From contig JALGQZ010000013.1 of NCBI GenBank assembly GCA_023105745.1, forward strand, positions 24,940,605 through 25,004,604: 64,000 nucleotides of DNA, read 5' to 3'. The notes under the pieces were generated by a model that was not told the DNA's origin, searched no databases, and saw only the letters and a list, made by a program, of their open reading frames with translations. Origin of the DNA: Austropuccinia psidii. Taxonomy: Eukaryota > Basidiomycota > Pucciniomycetes > Pucciniales > Sphaerophragmiaceae. The first letter of the stretch is position 1, and each line of letters starts with the position of its first letter. Both the position numbers and the translations under genes were made by a program. Positions 17,912 to 29,406 of the stretch are shown piece after piece.

Positions 17912-19362
17912 TGTCACAACCATGGCAATTCACCTCCTTGGATCCCCATATGGCATATCAAGCCACAGTTCATTTATGGCCAATTGGCCATATCCATCAC
18001 CAGTGGCCAATATGGCCACATCATCATCTTATGGACCTTTTATGGCCATTTGTGTTTTGGAGCCTTCATGGCCCTTTACCTCAATCCAGAACCCATAGCG
18101 GCAATTTATGCCCAAATGGGTATTTCTGGTCATTTCCCTCAAAACCAGGGGAAATGGCCCAAATGGCTGTTTTTGGCCATTTGGGCTCATAATGCGCATT
18201 TTTGCGCATTTGCGCATTTTTTTGCGCACTTTGCGCACTTTGACGCAAAGTGTCCAAAAGACACTTTCCCGCCTTTTGGGCCAGTTTTTCGCCCAGAACC
18301 CAAAAGTGGCCAAAACCCCCAAAGGGCCCAGAAACACCTTCCAAGCTCTGAAGTCACCACAACCATCCTTTTCCCCTCTGCCTTTCCATCTCAAGACCTT
18401 TGGACGTAATCTTCTTGTCAATGATCCAATATGCCACAAATGATGTTATACATCATTGTGCACCATTTTTCAACAGCAATTCAATGGTGGCAATATCAAA
18501 GGGTCATTTCAACATTCCAACATCTCATCACGTCATCAAGGCACCCAATCATTCAGAGGAATCATCAAGGCTCAAGAGCAAGTGTTTCAGCGTCAAAGAC
18601 CAATGACGCCATCAAGCAGTCATTGGTTATTCTCACTCCAAGTATTCCTTCCAATGGAATACTTTCAATTCATTCTCAAAAGTGTATTCAAGAGGCGGTG
18701 CCAAAAGAAGTTGTCAAGTGTCAAAGCTCCACTCAATCCATCTTGGCAACCATATTCATTTCAATACAGTCTGGATCCACCAAGGACTGTATTTCATTTT
18801 CAAGCATGGGAAGTTCATTCAACCCAATTCAATTTCAATATTAGCCAGCTGTATCAATTCCCAAAACAATCAATACAGCCTCAAGGATCAATACAGATCA
18901 GTTTTCAGCCTGAAGAACTCAAGCTCCCAACTTTTCACATATACCGGCTACCCTTTCCACCCTGGGGGGTTTTTCCCCAGTTAATTAATATACTTTGATT
19001 TTATTTTATCTCTATTTTCTTTTCATTTTTAGTTAAGCAAATACTGATATTATTAAGTCAGTCATTTAGCACATTTCTCTTTATCTTTCTTCGCCTGTCA
19101 ATGGATATTTGGTGGTCATATCCTTACTAATTCCATTGTTCATTTTTGGCAGGTTGAAACAGTGATTAAGGACTTACTTGGTTGGCTCTTTGGCCATTTG
19201 GCTTCCTTTTCCTCTTTGCATCTCATCTTGTACCTGCATATCTTTTAGAGGAATTCATTCTTATTTCTTTTTATTCTTTATTTCTTTTGGAGTCTTCCAA
19301 GTGAGTTCCCTGATTGCTGAGTGCCAGGCCACTCTTGTATTTCCACTAGAGCCCCTGTGACA
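17912..19362 (+). repeat. Element A 3' LTR
   Basis: 1451 bp. It matches 153-1621 except for about a dozen substitutions and 18 bp fewer in the GCGCA minisatellite. It ends TGTGACA at 19362, followed by the TGGCC duplication. Confidence 0.95.
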
Positions 19363-21539
19363 TGGCCTCAGCCAAAGAACATCAAGGCTCTTCAATCCTT
19401 TCTTGGCTTTGCCAATTTTTATCGTCTCATAAACAATTATTCAAAAAAATCAGTGATCTCACTTCCCTTCTCAAAAAAGATTCTCCCTTTATCTTCAATG
19501 AGGAAGCTCTTAGCCAGTTTGAATTACTCAAAGAAGCTTTCACCACTGCTCCTATCTTATCTCATTTCAATCCTTCTCTACCTACTATTGTAGAGACTGA
19601 TGCCTCTGATTATGCCTTGGGTGCTGTACTGAGCCAGGTGAATGACTCAGGAAAGCATCACATTTCATTTGATAGTTGCAAGCTTCTTCCAGCTGAGCTC
19701 AACTATGAAATTCATGACAAGAAACTTCTTGGCATAGTTTGGGCTCTCAAGTGCTGGAGAGCATTTCTTCTCTCTCTTTCCAATTCTTTTGAGGTCTTGA
19801 CAGACCACTCTTCCCTGCAGTATTTTATGTATTCCAAAGTTCTTGCTTGTCCTCAGGCCTGTTGGGATGAGTTTCTTTCTGAATTTCACTTCACTATCAC
19901 TTACCGCCCAGGCAGGCTGGCCACTTTGCCAGATGCCTTGTGACGCTGGGATGATGTGTACCCAGAGAGGGGGGTGGACTTCATCAGCAAGAATCCTCAA
20001 AATCTTCATCAAGTAATCAAGCAAGATGGAATTCAAGAGTCAAGATTCTTCTCAATCAAAGTGGAAATATCTTCAGATTTAGTTGACAAGATTCATAAAG
20101 AAGTATGGCAAGACAAAGACTATAAAGAAATAATCAAGCAACTAGCAAGAGGTGAATCAATTCCAGATTATTCTCTTGAACCTCAAGCGAAGTTATTATT
20201 ATTCAAAGATAGAGTGGTAATCCCAAGAAATGAAGAACTTCAACTCAACATTCTTCAAAAGCGTCATGACTCACCATTGGCTGGCCATCCTTGCCAGGAC
20301 AAGACCCTCAAGCTCATCAACAGGAATTTTTATTGGGCTGGCATGAATCAATTCATCAAGGACTATGTGTCCTAATGTCAGCAATGTTCAAGAAACAAGA
20401 ACATTCATCACAAGAAGCTTGGATTACTCAAGCCTCTTCAAATTCCATCTGGTCCTTGGAATTCCTTATCAATGGACTTTATCACTCAATTGCCCTTGTC
20501 AAACAGCTTTGACTCAACTATAGTAGTTGTGGACAGGTTTTCAAAAATGGCAATCTTCATTCCAACTTATGGAACAATCACTGCTCTGGACTTAGCTCAA
20601 ATCTTCATTAGTCATGTATTTTCCAAGTATGGCCTTTTAGTCAGTATTGTCAGTGATAGAGGATCCTTATTTGTTTCATCATTCTGGAATCAATTATGTC
20701 AGCAGCTCAAGATATCAAGAGATCTTTCAACTGCTTTCCCCCCTGAAACAGATGGACAGACAGAGAGGTTAAATCAGATTCTAGAACAGCATCTTTGGAT
20801 GTATGTCAGCTATCATCAAGATGACTGGTACACCTGGCTCCCTCTGGCTGAATTTGCCTATAATAATGCAGAACACTCATCAACAAAGCAATCACATTTT
20901 TTCACCATTTATGGAAGAAATCGCAGCTTTGACTCAATCCATGTTTCTCAAGACTCACCTGCTGGAAGGTTATCAACAAAACTCCAATCAGTACAGAAAG
21001 TTGTCAAAGAGGAATTAGAGTCAGAAATAAGGAGATTCAAGAAGTATGCAGATAGAAATGGGTCAATTCCACCTAATTTTCAACCTGGGGACAAGGTATG
21101 GCTAGCTTCCAAGAACATCAAGACAACAAGACCGACCAAGAAATTATCAGAAAGATGGTTGGGACCTTTTGAAGTTCTGAAGAAGATTGGCAGCCATGCA
21201 TATCACCTCAAGTTGCCTCAGCAATGGAAGTCAGTTCACCCTGTATTCCATGTGTCCTTATTAGAACCAGTGAATAATTCAACTATCCCAAATTGACATC
21301 AATTGCCACCACCACCAGTCTTAGTGGAGGAGCAAGAAGAATGGGAAGTGGATTGGGTTCTGGACTCAAAACTCAAGAGAGGTAAATTATGGTATCTTGT
21401 AGAGTGGAAAGGATTCAGTGAAGACCCAGAAAGAACCACTTGGGAACCAGCTTCCAACCTTACCAACTCGCCAGACCTTGTCAAGGATTTCCATTCATTT
21501 TATCCAGACAAGCCTGGCCCAAATACCTCAAGAGTTTGA
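19363..21539 (+). pseudogene. pol: Element D Pol: end of RT, RNase H, integrase, chromodomain (decayed)
   Basis: Resumes the frame broken at 152. After WPQPKNIKALQSFLGF there is a frameshift in an A-run near 19443. RNase H follows ([15 protein letters not shown], about 19591), then the linker ending at TGA 19941-19943, where element A has TCA (Ser). The integrase zinc domain has a TAA at 20373-20375. The core keeps D in SMDFITQLP, D in VSDRGSLF and E in DGQTERLNQ. A TGA at 21294-21296 precedes the chromodomain (WEVDWVLDSKLK, WYLVEWKGF), which ends at 21539. Divergence from A shows a sister family rather than a copy. It cannot encode an active enzyme. Confidence 0.9.
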
Positions 21540-22000
21540 TTTATGGTGCTTGGTGGGGAGAAGAAGTTATGAAAGTAAGTTCCTCTACTGGGCTGCACCT
21601 TTATGGGGGTATTCTACCCATATGTTGTTGTAATCATCACCTTGGCCACTTTGTGAGCACTTGTCAATTTTTTGGACAGATTCAGAAGGCCTTACAACAT
21701 CAATACCCTCCAATTTGGACCTTATCAAGATAAGGCCAAATGTTTCTTTCTTTCTTTTATTTTCTTTTTTCTTTTTTCTTTATCATTATTCCAATTTTTA
21801 CCAATCATCATAATTCAAGATATTCATTACTTCAAGTCAATTATGGCAATTTATTTCAGTTTTGTGGTGCTTGGTGGGGAGTGGGAGTTATGAAAGTAAG
21901 TTCCATCTCCTGGTATGCATCCCTGAGGGTTCTACTTCTTGTAAAACATTACCTTGGCCACTCTGTGAGCATCAAATGCTTGGTTTTCATTTTTTTTCAG
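21540..22000 (+). other. Twin intron-like blocks in the 3' untranslated region of element D
   Basis: Same arrangement as element A. Candidate introns are 21575-21679 (GTAAGT to TTTGGACAG, 105 nt) and 21896-22000 (GTAAGT to TTTTTTTCAG, 105 nt). Each is preceded by GGTGCTTGGTGGGGAG and contains the CACCTTGGCCACT/TACCTTGGCCACT core. Conservation between sister families D and A, while the flanks are diverged, argues for function. Confidence 0.68.
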
Positions 22001-22261
22001 ACACTTCTTGGCCAGAATCAAGCAACTCACTACAAGAAGGACAAGCCATCAGGAATTTCTTTATCTCTTTTTCTCTACTCTCTTTTTCTGTCAATCTTTT
22101 TCTTTTTCTTTATTTGTATAATTTTTGTTTTCTTTTATGTCTTTAAAGCAGAAGCATCCCCTCCCAAGTCATGTATTGGGAGGTTCCATTTATTTTTTCA
22201 TTTTTAGTAGTTGTAAGAGTGGGGATAGAAGTCAAACCAAACACAAACAAGGACAAGGAAA
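22001..22261 (+). other. Element D spacer between integrase region and antisense gene
   Basis: Pyrimidine-rich (TCTTTTTC repeats), with no coding sequence. The last 60 bases lie just downstream of the stop of the antisense gene and would be its 3' end region. I see no clear terminator or polyadenylation motif. Confidence 0.5.
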
Positions 22262-23385
22262 CTAGTTATCTCTACCTAGATCATCAAAGGTTCTCTGGAA
22301 GTCATTTATCAATTCATCTTCATACCAGGAAAATTTTTCAGCCATCTCTTCTGAAGCAGTACCCAGAATAGTTCTGTCATTTGCATACATAATCACCTCC
22401 CTGCTATTTCTATCAACCCTCCTGAATAATCTGACCACAGCTTCTTGGATTGCACTAGCCGCATTGGGATCTTCTCTGGTAACTTGGATAGGCCAAAAAT
22501 CTCTTCTTTGAAAAACTTGAGCGGCAGGAAACAGCAAAGGAGACAAACCATCCCTTCTTCTACTGGAACTGGACGCAGGTTGGAGTTGACGGAAGGTGGT
22601 TATGGGTGAGTTCCTGAGTTGCTGGCTTGGTGATGGTCTTACTGCTGGATTCAAGGCAGGCCTGGAATGGGAAGTGCTTGGTGAAGAAGGGGAATTGTAG
22701 TAGGAATGGAAGCAAGAACTGGTTGGAAGGTTCTGGGAGTACTGGGAATCACTTGGCTTTGGAATCTGCTGGCAAGAGGCTGAGCAGAAGAATTTCTGGA
22801 TGGATGGCCAACTGAATGAGGAGCAACTTCAACTTCCTCACCATCCAACTCATCACTACCTTCAGAATCTGGATCAATTGGGGAATCAGCAATCCTTCTA
22901 ATTCTTTTCACTACCCCTTCAGTATTGATCCTGGAGATTGGGACTTCTGAGCTGGAATATATTGGCCTACCACCAACTGGAATTGGCCCTCCAACATTAG
23001 TCCACCTAACCACATCCCTCTGCCTAGAACCAGTCACTACATCAAAATATCAGTACCAAGTTCAATCAATGTATGCAAACCACTCACATTGAAAAAATCC
23101 TGAGGTTCCATCAGGAGTAGGTGCCTCAGAGACTGGGAACTCTTTCCCAAAAGGCCCATCTTTTCTACTCCATAAATACCTCCTGACGTCAGAAGACGGC
23201 ACCCCAGTACGACAACATGGTTTCTTTCCAATGAAGCAATAATGTAACTTTGAAGATCAGGGATTGTAGTGTTGAAAACAATCCTTACCCTTGGCCAAAC
23301 ATTCAGTACAGGCAGGATCAAGAATTTCAACTTCTCTGTATCCATCATATGTTTGGGAAGGATCAAAGTGACCAGAAGAAGCCAT
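22262..23385 (-). pseudogene. Antisense accessory gene in element D with Cys-cluster N-terminus and one intron (broken)
   Basis: Lies antisense between integrase and the 3' LTR of D. ATG at 23385 opens MASSGHFDPSQTYDGY, followed by CTECLAKGKDC and CFIGKKPC. The spacing fits C-X2-C-X6-C...C-X6-C, like a fungal Zn2Cys6 cluster, but the expected fourth Cys reads Leu here and an in-frame TGA interrupts the cluster. A 51-nt intron, GTGAGT...TGTAG (23087-23037), joins the exons in frame. Exon 2 encodes a Pro/Ser-rich, acidic middle (EGSDELDGEEVEV), then after a frameshift near 22654 a charged C-terminus (VVRLFRRVDRNSREVIMYAN ... FDDLGRDN) ending at 22262. DNA binding is inferred from the cysteine pattern only. 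I recall similar hypothetical proteins in rusts, unverified. Confidence 0.7.
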
Positions 23386-24388
23386 GGAGGGTGAAGACAA
23401 TTGACTGAAGACGCCAGAACCACAAAGAACAGATGGTGGCGGTGCAGAAGGAGAAGATTCAGTGAGTTAAGTCAGTTTGGAACTCAGAACTGAAGAATAT
23501 GCAAGCAGAAAATTTAAGACGTCAGAACCAGTCCACTCCAAATCAAAAAAAATTGACCTCAAGGAAATGGGGCCATAACTCATTTATGCCCCCCCTCAAA
23601 GCCTCTAAGGTGAGGATTCAAGACCCCTTTTGGGCTGAATTCATCACCCAGGGCCTCCCCTGAAACTTTGGGGAGGCCAGGATCTTGATGGTCCTGGACC
23701 CCCTCAATGGGTCCAGGCCATGTAGGTGGAATTTTGGGTCATGGGCCAATTCATGGTCCCATGGTACCCCTGGGTCCCCAGCAAAATTGGGCCCAGGGGG
23801 CCTACAATAGCCCCCACAGACCACGGACCATAGGACCCCAAAACACCAAAATGGCCAGAAATGGCCATAAATCAAGAAATCAAGCATTTTCACCCAAGAC
23901 CCAAAAAAGGCCCAAAGGGCCATAAAATTGAAATTCATAAAGAATCACCATAGGAAGGGTCAAGTACCAAAATACTATGGGGAGGCACATCAAGGCATTT
24001 CCAAGGCCAATGGGGACAAGACCCCTTGAAGAATTTATTTCAAGACATTTTCAATTGGGCCTTGACAAATGAGTATACATTCATATACTCATTTGGCATC
24101 ATTTTTTGAGCACAAGATCTCATTGAACATCATGTTGGGATACAACCCAAGGACAAAAGATTTATTGAATCAGAAGAAAAGAAGCATATTTCGAAGTGGA
24201 ATACTTACTCAAAATTGAAAGAAGGGGGTAATCAAATTAATTTGAAAGGGAAGAATTGAAAAAGGATTTTCAGAATGATAGTCAAGAGGAAATGAAAATT
24301 AAAAGAAACTCTTTCAAAAAAAAGTGGGGATATTGAGATGCCACTCAACAATGGCAGGGTATTATGGTGTTCAGGAGCCCACCAGTTT
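23386..24388. other. Element D non-coding region upstream of the antisense gene
   Basis: No supported gene. 23571-24010 is distinctly GC-richer than its surroundings, with repeated GGCC, GGGxCC and CCCAxGGG words, and would be the promoter side of the antisense gene. 24010-24388 is AT/purine-rich and leads into the polypurine tract. Confidence 0.6.
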
Positions 24389-24402
24389 CAAGAGGGGGAT
24401 AC
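24389..24402 (+). promoter_or_regulatory. Polypurine tract of element D
   Basis: CAAGAGGGGGATAC directly precedes the LTR start TGTAACA. Position and composition match the tracts of A and E (AAGGTGGGGGGTAC). Confidence 0.8.
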
Positions 24403-25167
24403 TGTAACAAGCAGTCACCAGGGGTAAGGGTATTCATTAATACACCCACTCAAACACCTCAAAACAGCAGATCCACTATTGGAATCAGCATTCAGTTTCA
24501 GCAATCTTCCTTGCTGAAACATGCATACAGCTTGGAACTTCAATTCAGCCTGTCAACATCTGTACAGGTCGGATTCACCCAATACAGTTTGGATACACCC
24601 TTATGAAACTGTATGATCACTCAACTCCACCACACCTCTTGTACAGGTTCTGTACAGCTGTAAAGTACCTGTATTGGCCAGACTCAATTCAATCATTCAA
24701 TCCTCTCATGAAAATTCTCTCTCTGGATCAGGGCTGGTGATTCTCACATATACCAGCCCCTCTCTCTCCCCCTGGGGACTTTTCCCCAGTTAATTAATTT
24801 AGTTTATTTCTTATTTAATGAATATTATTATCCTTATTTTGGGTATTATATTTATTTAATATTAAGTTAGTCTTTGAATTTTCTTTCTTCACCTGTACAG
24901 TATGAGTTGGGTGGCCATATCCTTATTAACCCTTCTCTTTCCATTCTGACAGGTTGAAACAGTGGACTTGGACTTGTTTGTGGTTGGCTCTTCTATTTCT
25001 TACTCTTATTCTTTTGTTGCTGCTTTTCTTATATTTATTTTATTAGTAATTAATCATCTCTTAACACTCTTAAGTGTATTCCTTCTTACCATATCCTGAG
25101 CCCTCTATAAGTGAGTCCCAGTTTACTGAGTGCCAGGCCCTCTTCACTTAGAAGAGCCCATGTGATA
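24403..25167 (+). repeat. Element D 3' LTR
   Basis: About 765 bp, beginning TGTAACAAGC and ending near CCCATGTGATA. It shares with A-type LTRs the CTGGGG/CCCCAG hairpin followed by AGTTAATTAAT, and the tail TGCCAGGCC...GAGCCC(A/C)TGTGA, but is otherwise different. The terminal bases are uncertain because a B-type LTR fragment abuts directly. Confidence 0.8.
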
Positions 25168-25405
25168 GTATAATTATAATCTTAATTATTGTAGTATTTA
25201 TTATTGTCATCCAACAGGTAAAGCTGCACCCAGGGCTTTCAACAGTGCTCACCACTACTATTTTATAATAGTAAAGCCCTTTAAATTTTATTATAAAACC
25301 CTTATTCTCTATTGGTACCTTTATTTCAAATCTCTTATCACACATCACAGTCACAGTTGAAGTTGTAAATAGCCTAATTATTACTTCTACAGATTCACCC
25401 TGACA
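25168..25405. repeat. Truncated B-type LTR fragment
   Basis: The reverse complement starts TGTCAGGGTGAATCTG and includes TTTAAAGGGCTTTACTAT and GCCCTGGGTGCAGC, matching the first ~240 bases of the B LTR as printed at 5847, in inverted orientation. It is truncated exactly at the end of the D LTR. Confidence 0.85.
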
Positions 25406-27087
25406 TAGAATATGCCTAATAAATAATGAAGAAAATTCTTCAAAAATGAAGTTATCTTCCACCCTCAGCCTAGCGCATTTCAAAAGCTAACTCCCTTTAC
25501 TTGATGCTCAATTTGAAAGAATTTCCAATTAAGAATATATTTTTATTTTGTATATCTCATAAAAAGGATACAATGCTGAATGAATTTCAAAAGACTCTTT
25601 CGGGTTCTCTTTTAGGTGTGTATAATGAGTGAAATATATCATTATGAATTGTTTTCTCCTTCAAAATAAGTCCATTTAAAAACATATTCCATCACTTCTT
25701 GAATGTATTTCATTTTAATGGAGACATTTCAATAAATAACACACCAATTTAGGTTTAAAATGAAAGGGAAAATTGTGGAATTTCAATAGAAAAACTGGTT
25801 ATTTTGTCAGCTAAGAATTATTGGAAAATGAATTGTATGAAGTTCTTGAAAGCAATTCAGATGAAGTTTGCATTTTCAAGGAATAATTAATTTATGAAAT
25901 TTGTAAAAATTAAATTTCTATTTTGAAACACTAGCATATGGAATTAATATTCCTTCAATTAGGACAGTTTGGGATTCTTCTTATGTTTCCACTCAGCACT
26001 TGACTTAAGCTTTCAGATTTAAATTGGACATGTCATTTGTTTTCAAAGTGAGAAGAGTGTTTTTCCCAGATTCAATTTAGTTATTAAATTTATATATTCA
26101 GCTATTTGCCTTTATATTTCTAATAAAAAATAACTTGGTAGCATAGCAGAAAAATCATCATCTACCCCCAATCAGTTTCCATACTAGCTAACAAGGACTA
26201 CCCAATCTTAAATATGCTTTCATTTTCTATTCTAAACCAAAATACCATCTCAAAAGCAGTGTATATTACCATGTACATAAAGAAATGAAGTCTACTGAAA
26301 TAATTCTCTGAGGATTGAATAATATGGGTCGATATTTATATCAGAACTTTCTATTAGAAAATTTCAAATAGTGTGGGTTAAGAAGTATATTATTTCAATT
26401 TGAAAGGTTTTTACCACAGTAGGTATGAATTCTTGAACCCAGTACATAGAAAAAAGTATTATTATTTGTTTTTTTTGATTTTTTCTGTGTTGATTCATAT
26501 ATATATGAGCTCTGCATTAAATACTTTTCTCGCTCTGTGGGTCAAATGTCAGGTTTTAAGAGATGTGTAACCAAAATATGACATTTTGAATATGTGAAAT
26601 ATTTTTATAAATCATTCTCCAGTGGAAAGAATTTTCAAAGAAAAGATATCTATTTATGTAAGCCTTGGGTAGTTCCTATGATAACTATATTTCACACATA
26701 ACAGAATGTGTACACATATTGGATATTGGAGGTACCAATAGGAATAGCCATCCTGGATTCAAAATGTTTTTGCAATGAAATTATTTCAATGTAATGGAAT
26801 ACCCATATACAACAACATAGTGAAATCAAATAATTGAATTGATAGCAGTAGCTCTAATTTGAAGTATTGTTGAGGATTTTATTGCAGTTGTAGATTTGAG
26901 TAGCAGATAAAATAAGTCTCCAAATTCTCAAGAGACACTTTAGGCTTGGAAATTATACCATTTTAAGTAGAGGTTGGTTTATGTTTACTTTTAAGAATTA
27001 TATTTGAATTTTAGTATTATTCCTGGAAATTGAATATTTAAAGATTACAAGTATTAGCATAGGAAAATAATGAACAGAGTTATGAAA
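25406..27087. other. AT-rich spacer without recognisable features
   Basis: Densely stopped in all frames. It contains short A/T runs such as ATATATATATG near 26500. I see no gene, LTR or tandem array. It may be old decayed repeat or true host intergenic DNA. Confidence 0.5.
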
Positions 27088-27804
27088 TGTCACATCCACT
27101 ATTGGGAGTAAAAGGGAATTCAACTTTAGCCCCAATCAAACTCATCAAACCAGAAAATTCCTTATTGGTATCAGTATTGAGCTCCAGAAATCTCATTTTG
27201 AAACACTCATGCAGGTGGATTCACCAATACAGCCTATTGCTCCTTGTACAGGTATTATTTACCAATATGAAACTGTATGACCACTAAGCCTCACCAACCC
27301 CCATGTACAAGCCCTAGGAATTGATACTGGGGCTGTACTTTTAAAATAAATCCTCCTTCAAAAGAATCTGCTATTTGGACCTGGATTAGTGGGTTTTCAC
27401 ATATACCAGTCCCTCTTCCTTCCTCAGGGGACCATTTCTTCAGTAAATTAATATGTTTTACTTATTACTCTAAATTATTTCATGATTACTAATTTGAATA
27501 TCTTATTTATGAATATTAAGATAGTCTTAGCCATTCCCTACCCTGTTAAGTAGAGTTGTGGCAAAAATATCCTTATCAAACCATCTCTTTCTTGCTGAGA
27601 TGTTTAGAAAGTGTAATTGGACTTGTTTATGGTTTCCCCCCTTATTTCTGCTGGTCATTTAAGCTTGATTTTCTTTCTTTCTCATAATAAATATCATTTT
27701 TTGTAACACTCCTCAAGTGGGTTTTCTTTCATTATGAGACTTCTGAAAGTAAGTAAAGCTTACTGCATTCCAGACCCTCTCCACTTAGAAGAGCCCCTGT
27801 GGCA
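27088..27804 (+). repeat. Degenerate D-type LTR followed by a primer-site remnant
   Basis: Begins TGTCACATCC, ends CCCCTGTGGCA, and follows the D LTR through CACATATACCAGYCCCTC, the CAGTAAATTAATAT motif and the TGAGTGCCAG-like tail. The bases after it (27806-27818, ATATCAATTTTCT) are nearly the reverse complement of the CAGTAAATTAATAT motif, as expected behind a 5' LTR. No target duplication is visible. Confidence 0.7.
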
Positions 27805-27818
27805 TTATATCAATTTTC

Positions 27819-29013
27819 TCTGTGAGCCTTAGAGGTATTTTTATATACCCAAAAGACCACAAATAATAAAAAATGATACAACTATAAATAAAAGAAATTT
27901 ATTTATAAAGTACAAAATTAAAATATAAATATAAAATCTATATACAAATCAAAATTTCAATTATAATTTCAAATCAAAATTAACTTGAAAATACATTTTT
28001 TACTTGAGAAAATTAAGTAAAAATGAATTTTTAACAAAAATATTCAACTTAAAATATTTTTGGAAAAAAGTTAAATAAAAATTATTATAAATTTTATCCA
28101 ATAGATAAACATATGAAAATTATTTAACCATTGGATTCCTCATAAAAAATCAGATGGGGCCACCCCGGGGTAATATTTCTGTAACTAAACTCTAAATAAG
28201 CTTAAATTAAGTTTTTAGTATTTTCTGTAAAAAATTGGAAATTCTTCAAAACCTTAATTTAATTCACATCACATATGGTGTTAAACATCAACTTTTGTGT
28301 GTAGATTAGGGGTTCTGAGGAATTGAAGTATTTTCAATTGAAATGTCAAAATGTGCGCATGTATTACATAAGTGAGGTTTAATTTATATATGAGGTATCA
28401 ATTATTACAGTTGTGTAATTTCAAAACTCAATTTAATTACATATGTAAATTACAAGTATAATACATGATGAGGAATGAAAGAAAAAATAAGTTTGAAATA
28501 TTGATTCTGGGGGGGGAAAAGAAATCTTGGCTCTAAGGGGGAGCCAGACCCCCAAATTACTTTTTTACAGGCATGAGATGTCAAAATCCATGCAAAACTT
28601 CATCAATTTTGGCCTGGAATTGAGACACAGGGTCTGTGTCTCAGTTGATAATGAGGTTTTGATACAAACCAGGGCAGTTTTAACTGTTGCCAAGGGGGTA
28701 AAACTACCCTTAAGCTAAAGGATTTCATAGTGAAAACAGCTGTAACTGGTTTTCAAGTCTCTTACATACTATATGATGTGTTTTGAAGGCTTAAAACCAA
28801 GTATTACTATATCAATGGCTGATTTAAGGGTCTGAAATGGCCAAAAATATCAAAAAATGGCTAAAAACAGCCCTTTTTGGTCTAACCAGGGTTCAATGAT
28901 GCCATAATTGGATTTTCTGTTGTCAGAATTTTTTTCACGAATGACAAGAGTAAATTTTGCTTTTTGAGTCAGAAAATTGGTGGCTATTAAAGAATGTCTT
29001 CTTTGCCCCACTT
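27819..29013. other. AT-rich spacer with one perfect hairpin
   Basis: No supported coding region. 27840-28110 is extremely A/T-rich. A G-run occurs at 28509-28516. TGAGACACAG-GGT-CTGTGTCTCA at 28621-28643 is a perfect 10-bp inverted repeat with a 3-base loop, of unknown role. Confidence 0.55.
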
Positions 29014-29406
29014 TGTCACAGGGGCTCCAGTGGAAGACAAGAGTGGACTGGCACTCAGTAATCAGAGAACTCACTTGAAGACTCCAAAAGGATAAATGAA
29101 ATAAAATAAAAGAAATGAATTTCTCTAAGAAAGATGCAAGTACATAGATGATGTGCAATAAGAGAAATGAGAAGCCAAATGGCCAAAGATCCAACCAAGT
29201 AAGTCCTTAATCACTGTTTCAACCTGCCAAAATGAACAATGGAATTAGTAAGGATATGACCACCAAATATCCATTGACAAGTGAAGAAAGAAAAAGAAAG
29301 AGGTTCTAAATGACTGAGTTGATAATATCAGTATTCACTCAACATAATGGGAATAAAATAAAGATAGAATAAAATCAAATTATATTAATTAACTGGGGGA
29401 AACCAC
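29014..29406 (-). repeat. Element F LTR, distal piece
   Basis: The inverted tail of an A-type LTR, from TGTCACAGGGGCTC (the reverse complement of its CA end) to the CTGGGGG hairpin arm at about 29395. The remainder continues at 38865 after element E. The 5 bases before E are ACCAC. Confidence 0.85.

Larger units (their letters stand above)
153..19362 (+). mobile_element. Element A: Ty3/gypsy chromovirus, split by nested element B
   Basis: Element A is bounded by two direct LTRs (153-1621 and 17912-19362), TG...CA ends and the duplication TGGCC. Order: LTR, self-priming site, T-rich leader, gag (2367-3704), protease-RT-RNase H (3698-5846), [element B], integrase with chromodomain (15542-17104), twin intron-like blocks, polypurine tract, LTR. 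Without B the element is about 9.5 kb. By eye the LTRs differ by roughly a dozen substitutions plus an 18-bp copy-number change, so the insertion is fairly recent. It carries one nonsense codon in gag and one 16-bp deletion in pol, besides the B insertion. Confidence 0.96.
1..25167 (+). mobile_element. Element D: decayed Ty3/gypsy chromovirus, outermost host element (left end outside window)
   Basis: D is visible as an RT fragment at 1-152 that resumes at 19363, then RNase H, integrase with chromodomain, a 3' untranslated region, an antisense accessory pseudogene, a polypurine tract and one LTR (24403-25167). The two halves join in frame across the 5-bp duplication TGGCC flanking element A, which shows that A landed inside D. 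D is a sister of the A/E/F lineage (same integrase and chromodomain type) but has a distinct, shorter LTR of about 765 bp beginning TGTAACA. Its coding region has a frameshift and at least three nonsense codons, so it is not autonomous. The 5' LTR, gag and protease lie left of the window. Confidence 0.9.

Noticed and set aside
23618..23938. Open frame of 106 codons on the minus strand in the GC-richer part of D
   Set aside because: Pro/Gly/Trp-biased low-complexity translation of GGGxCC repeats; no start context and no relatives visible.
25148..25483. Open frame of 111 codons on the minus strand
   Set aside because: It is mostly the inverted B-type LTR fragment (25168-25405) plus spacer; not a gene.
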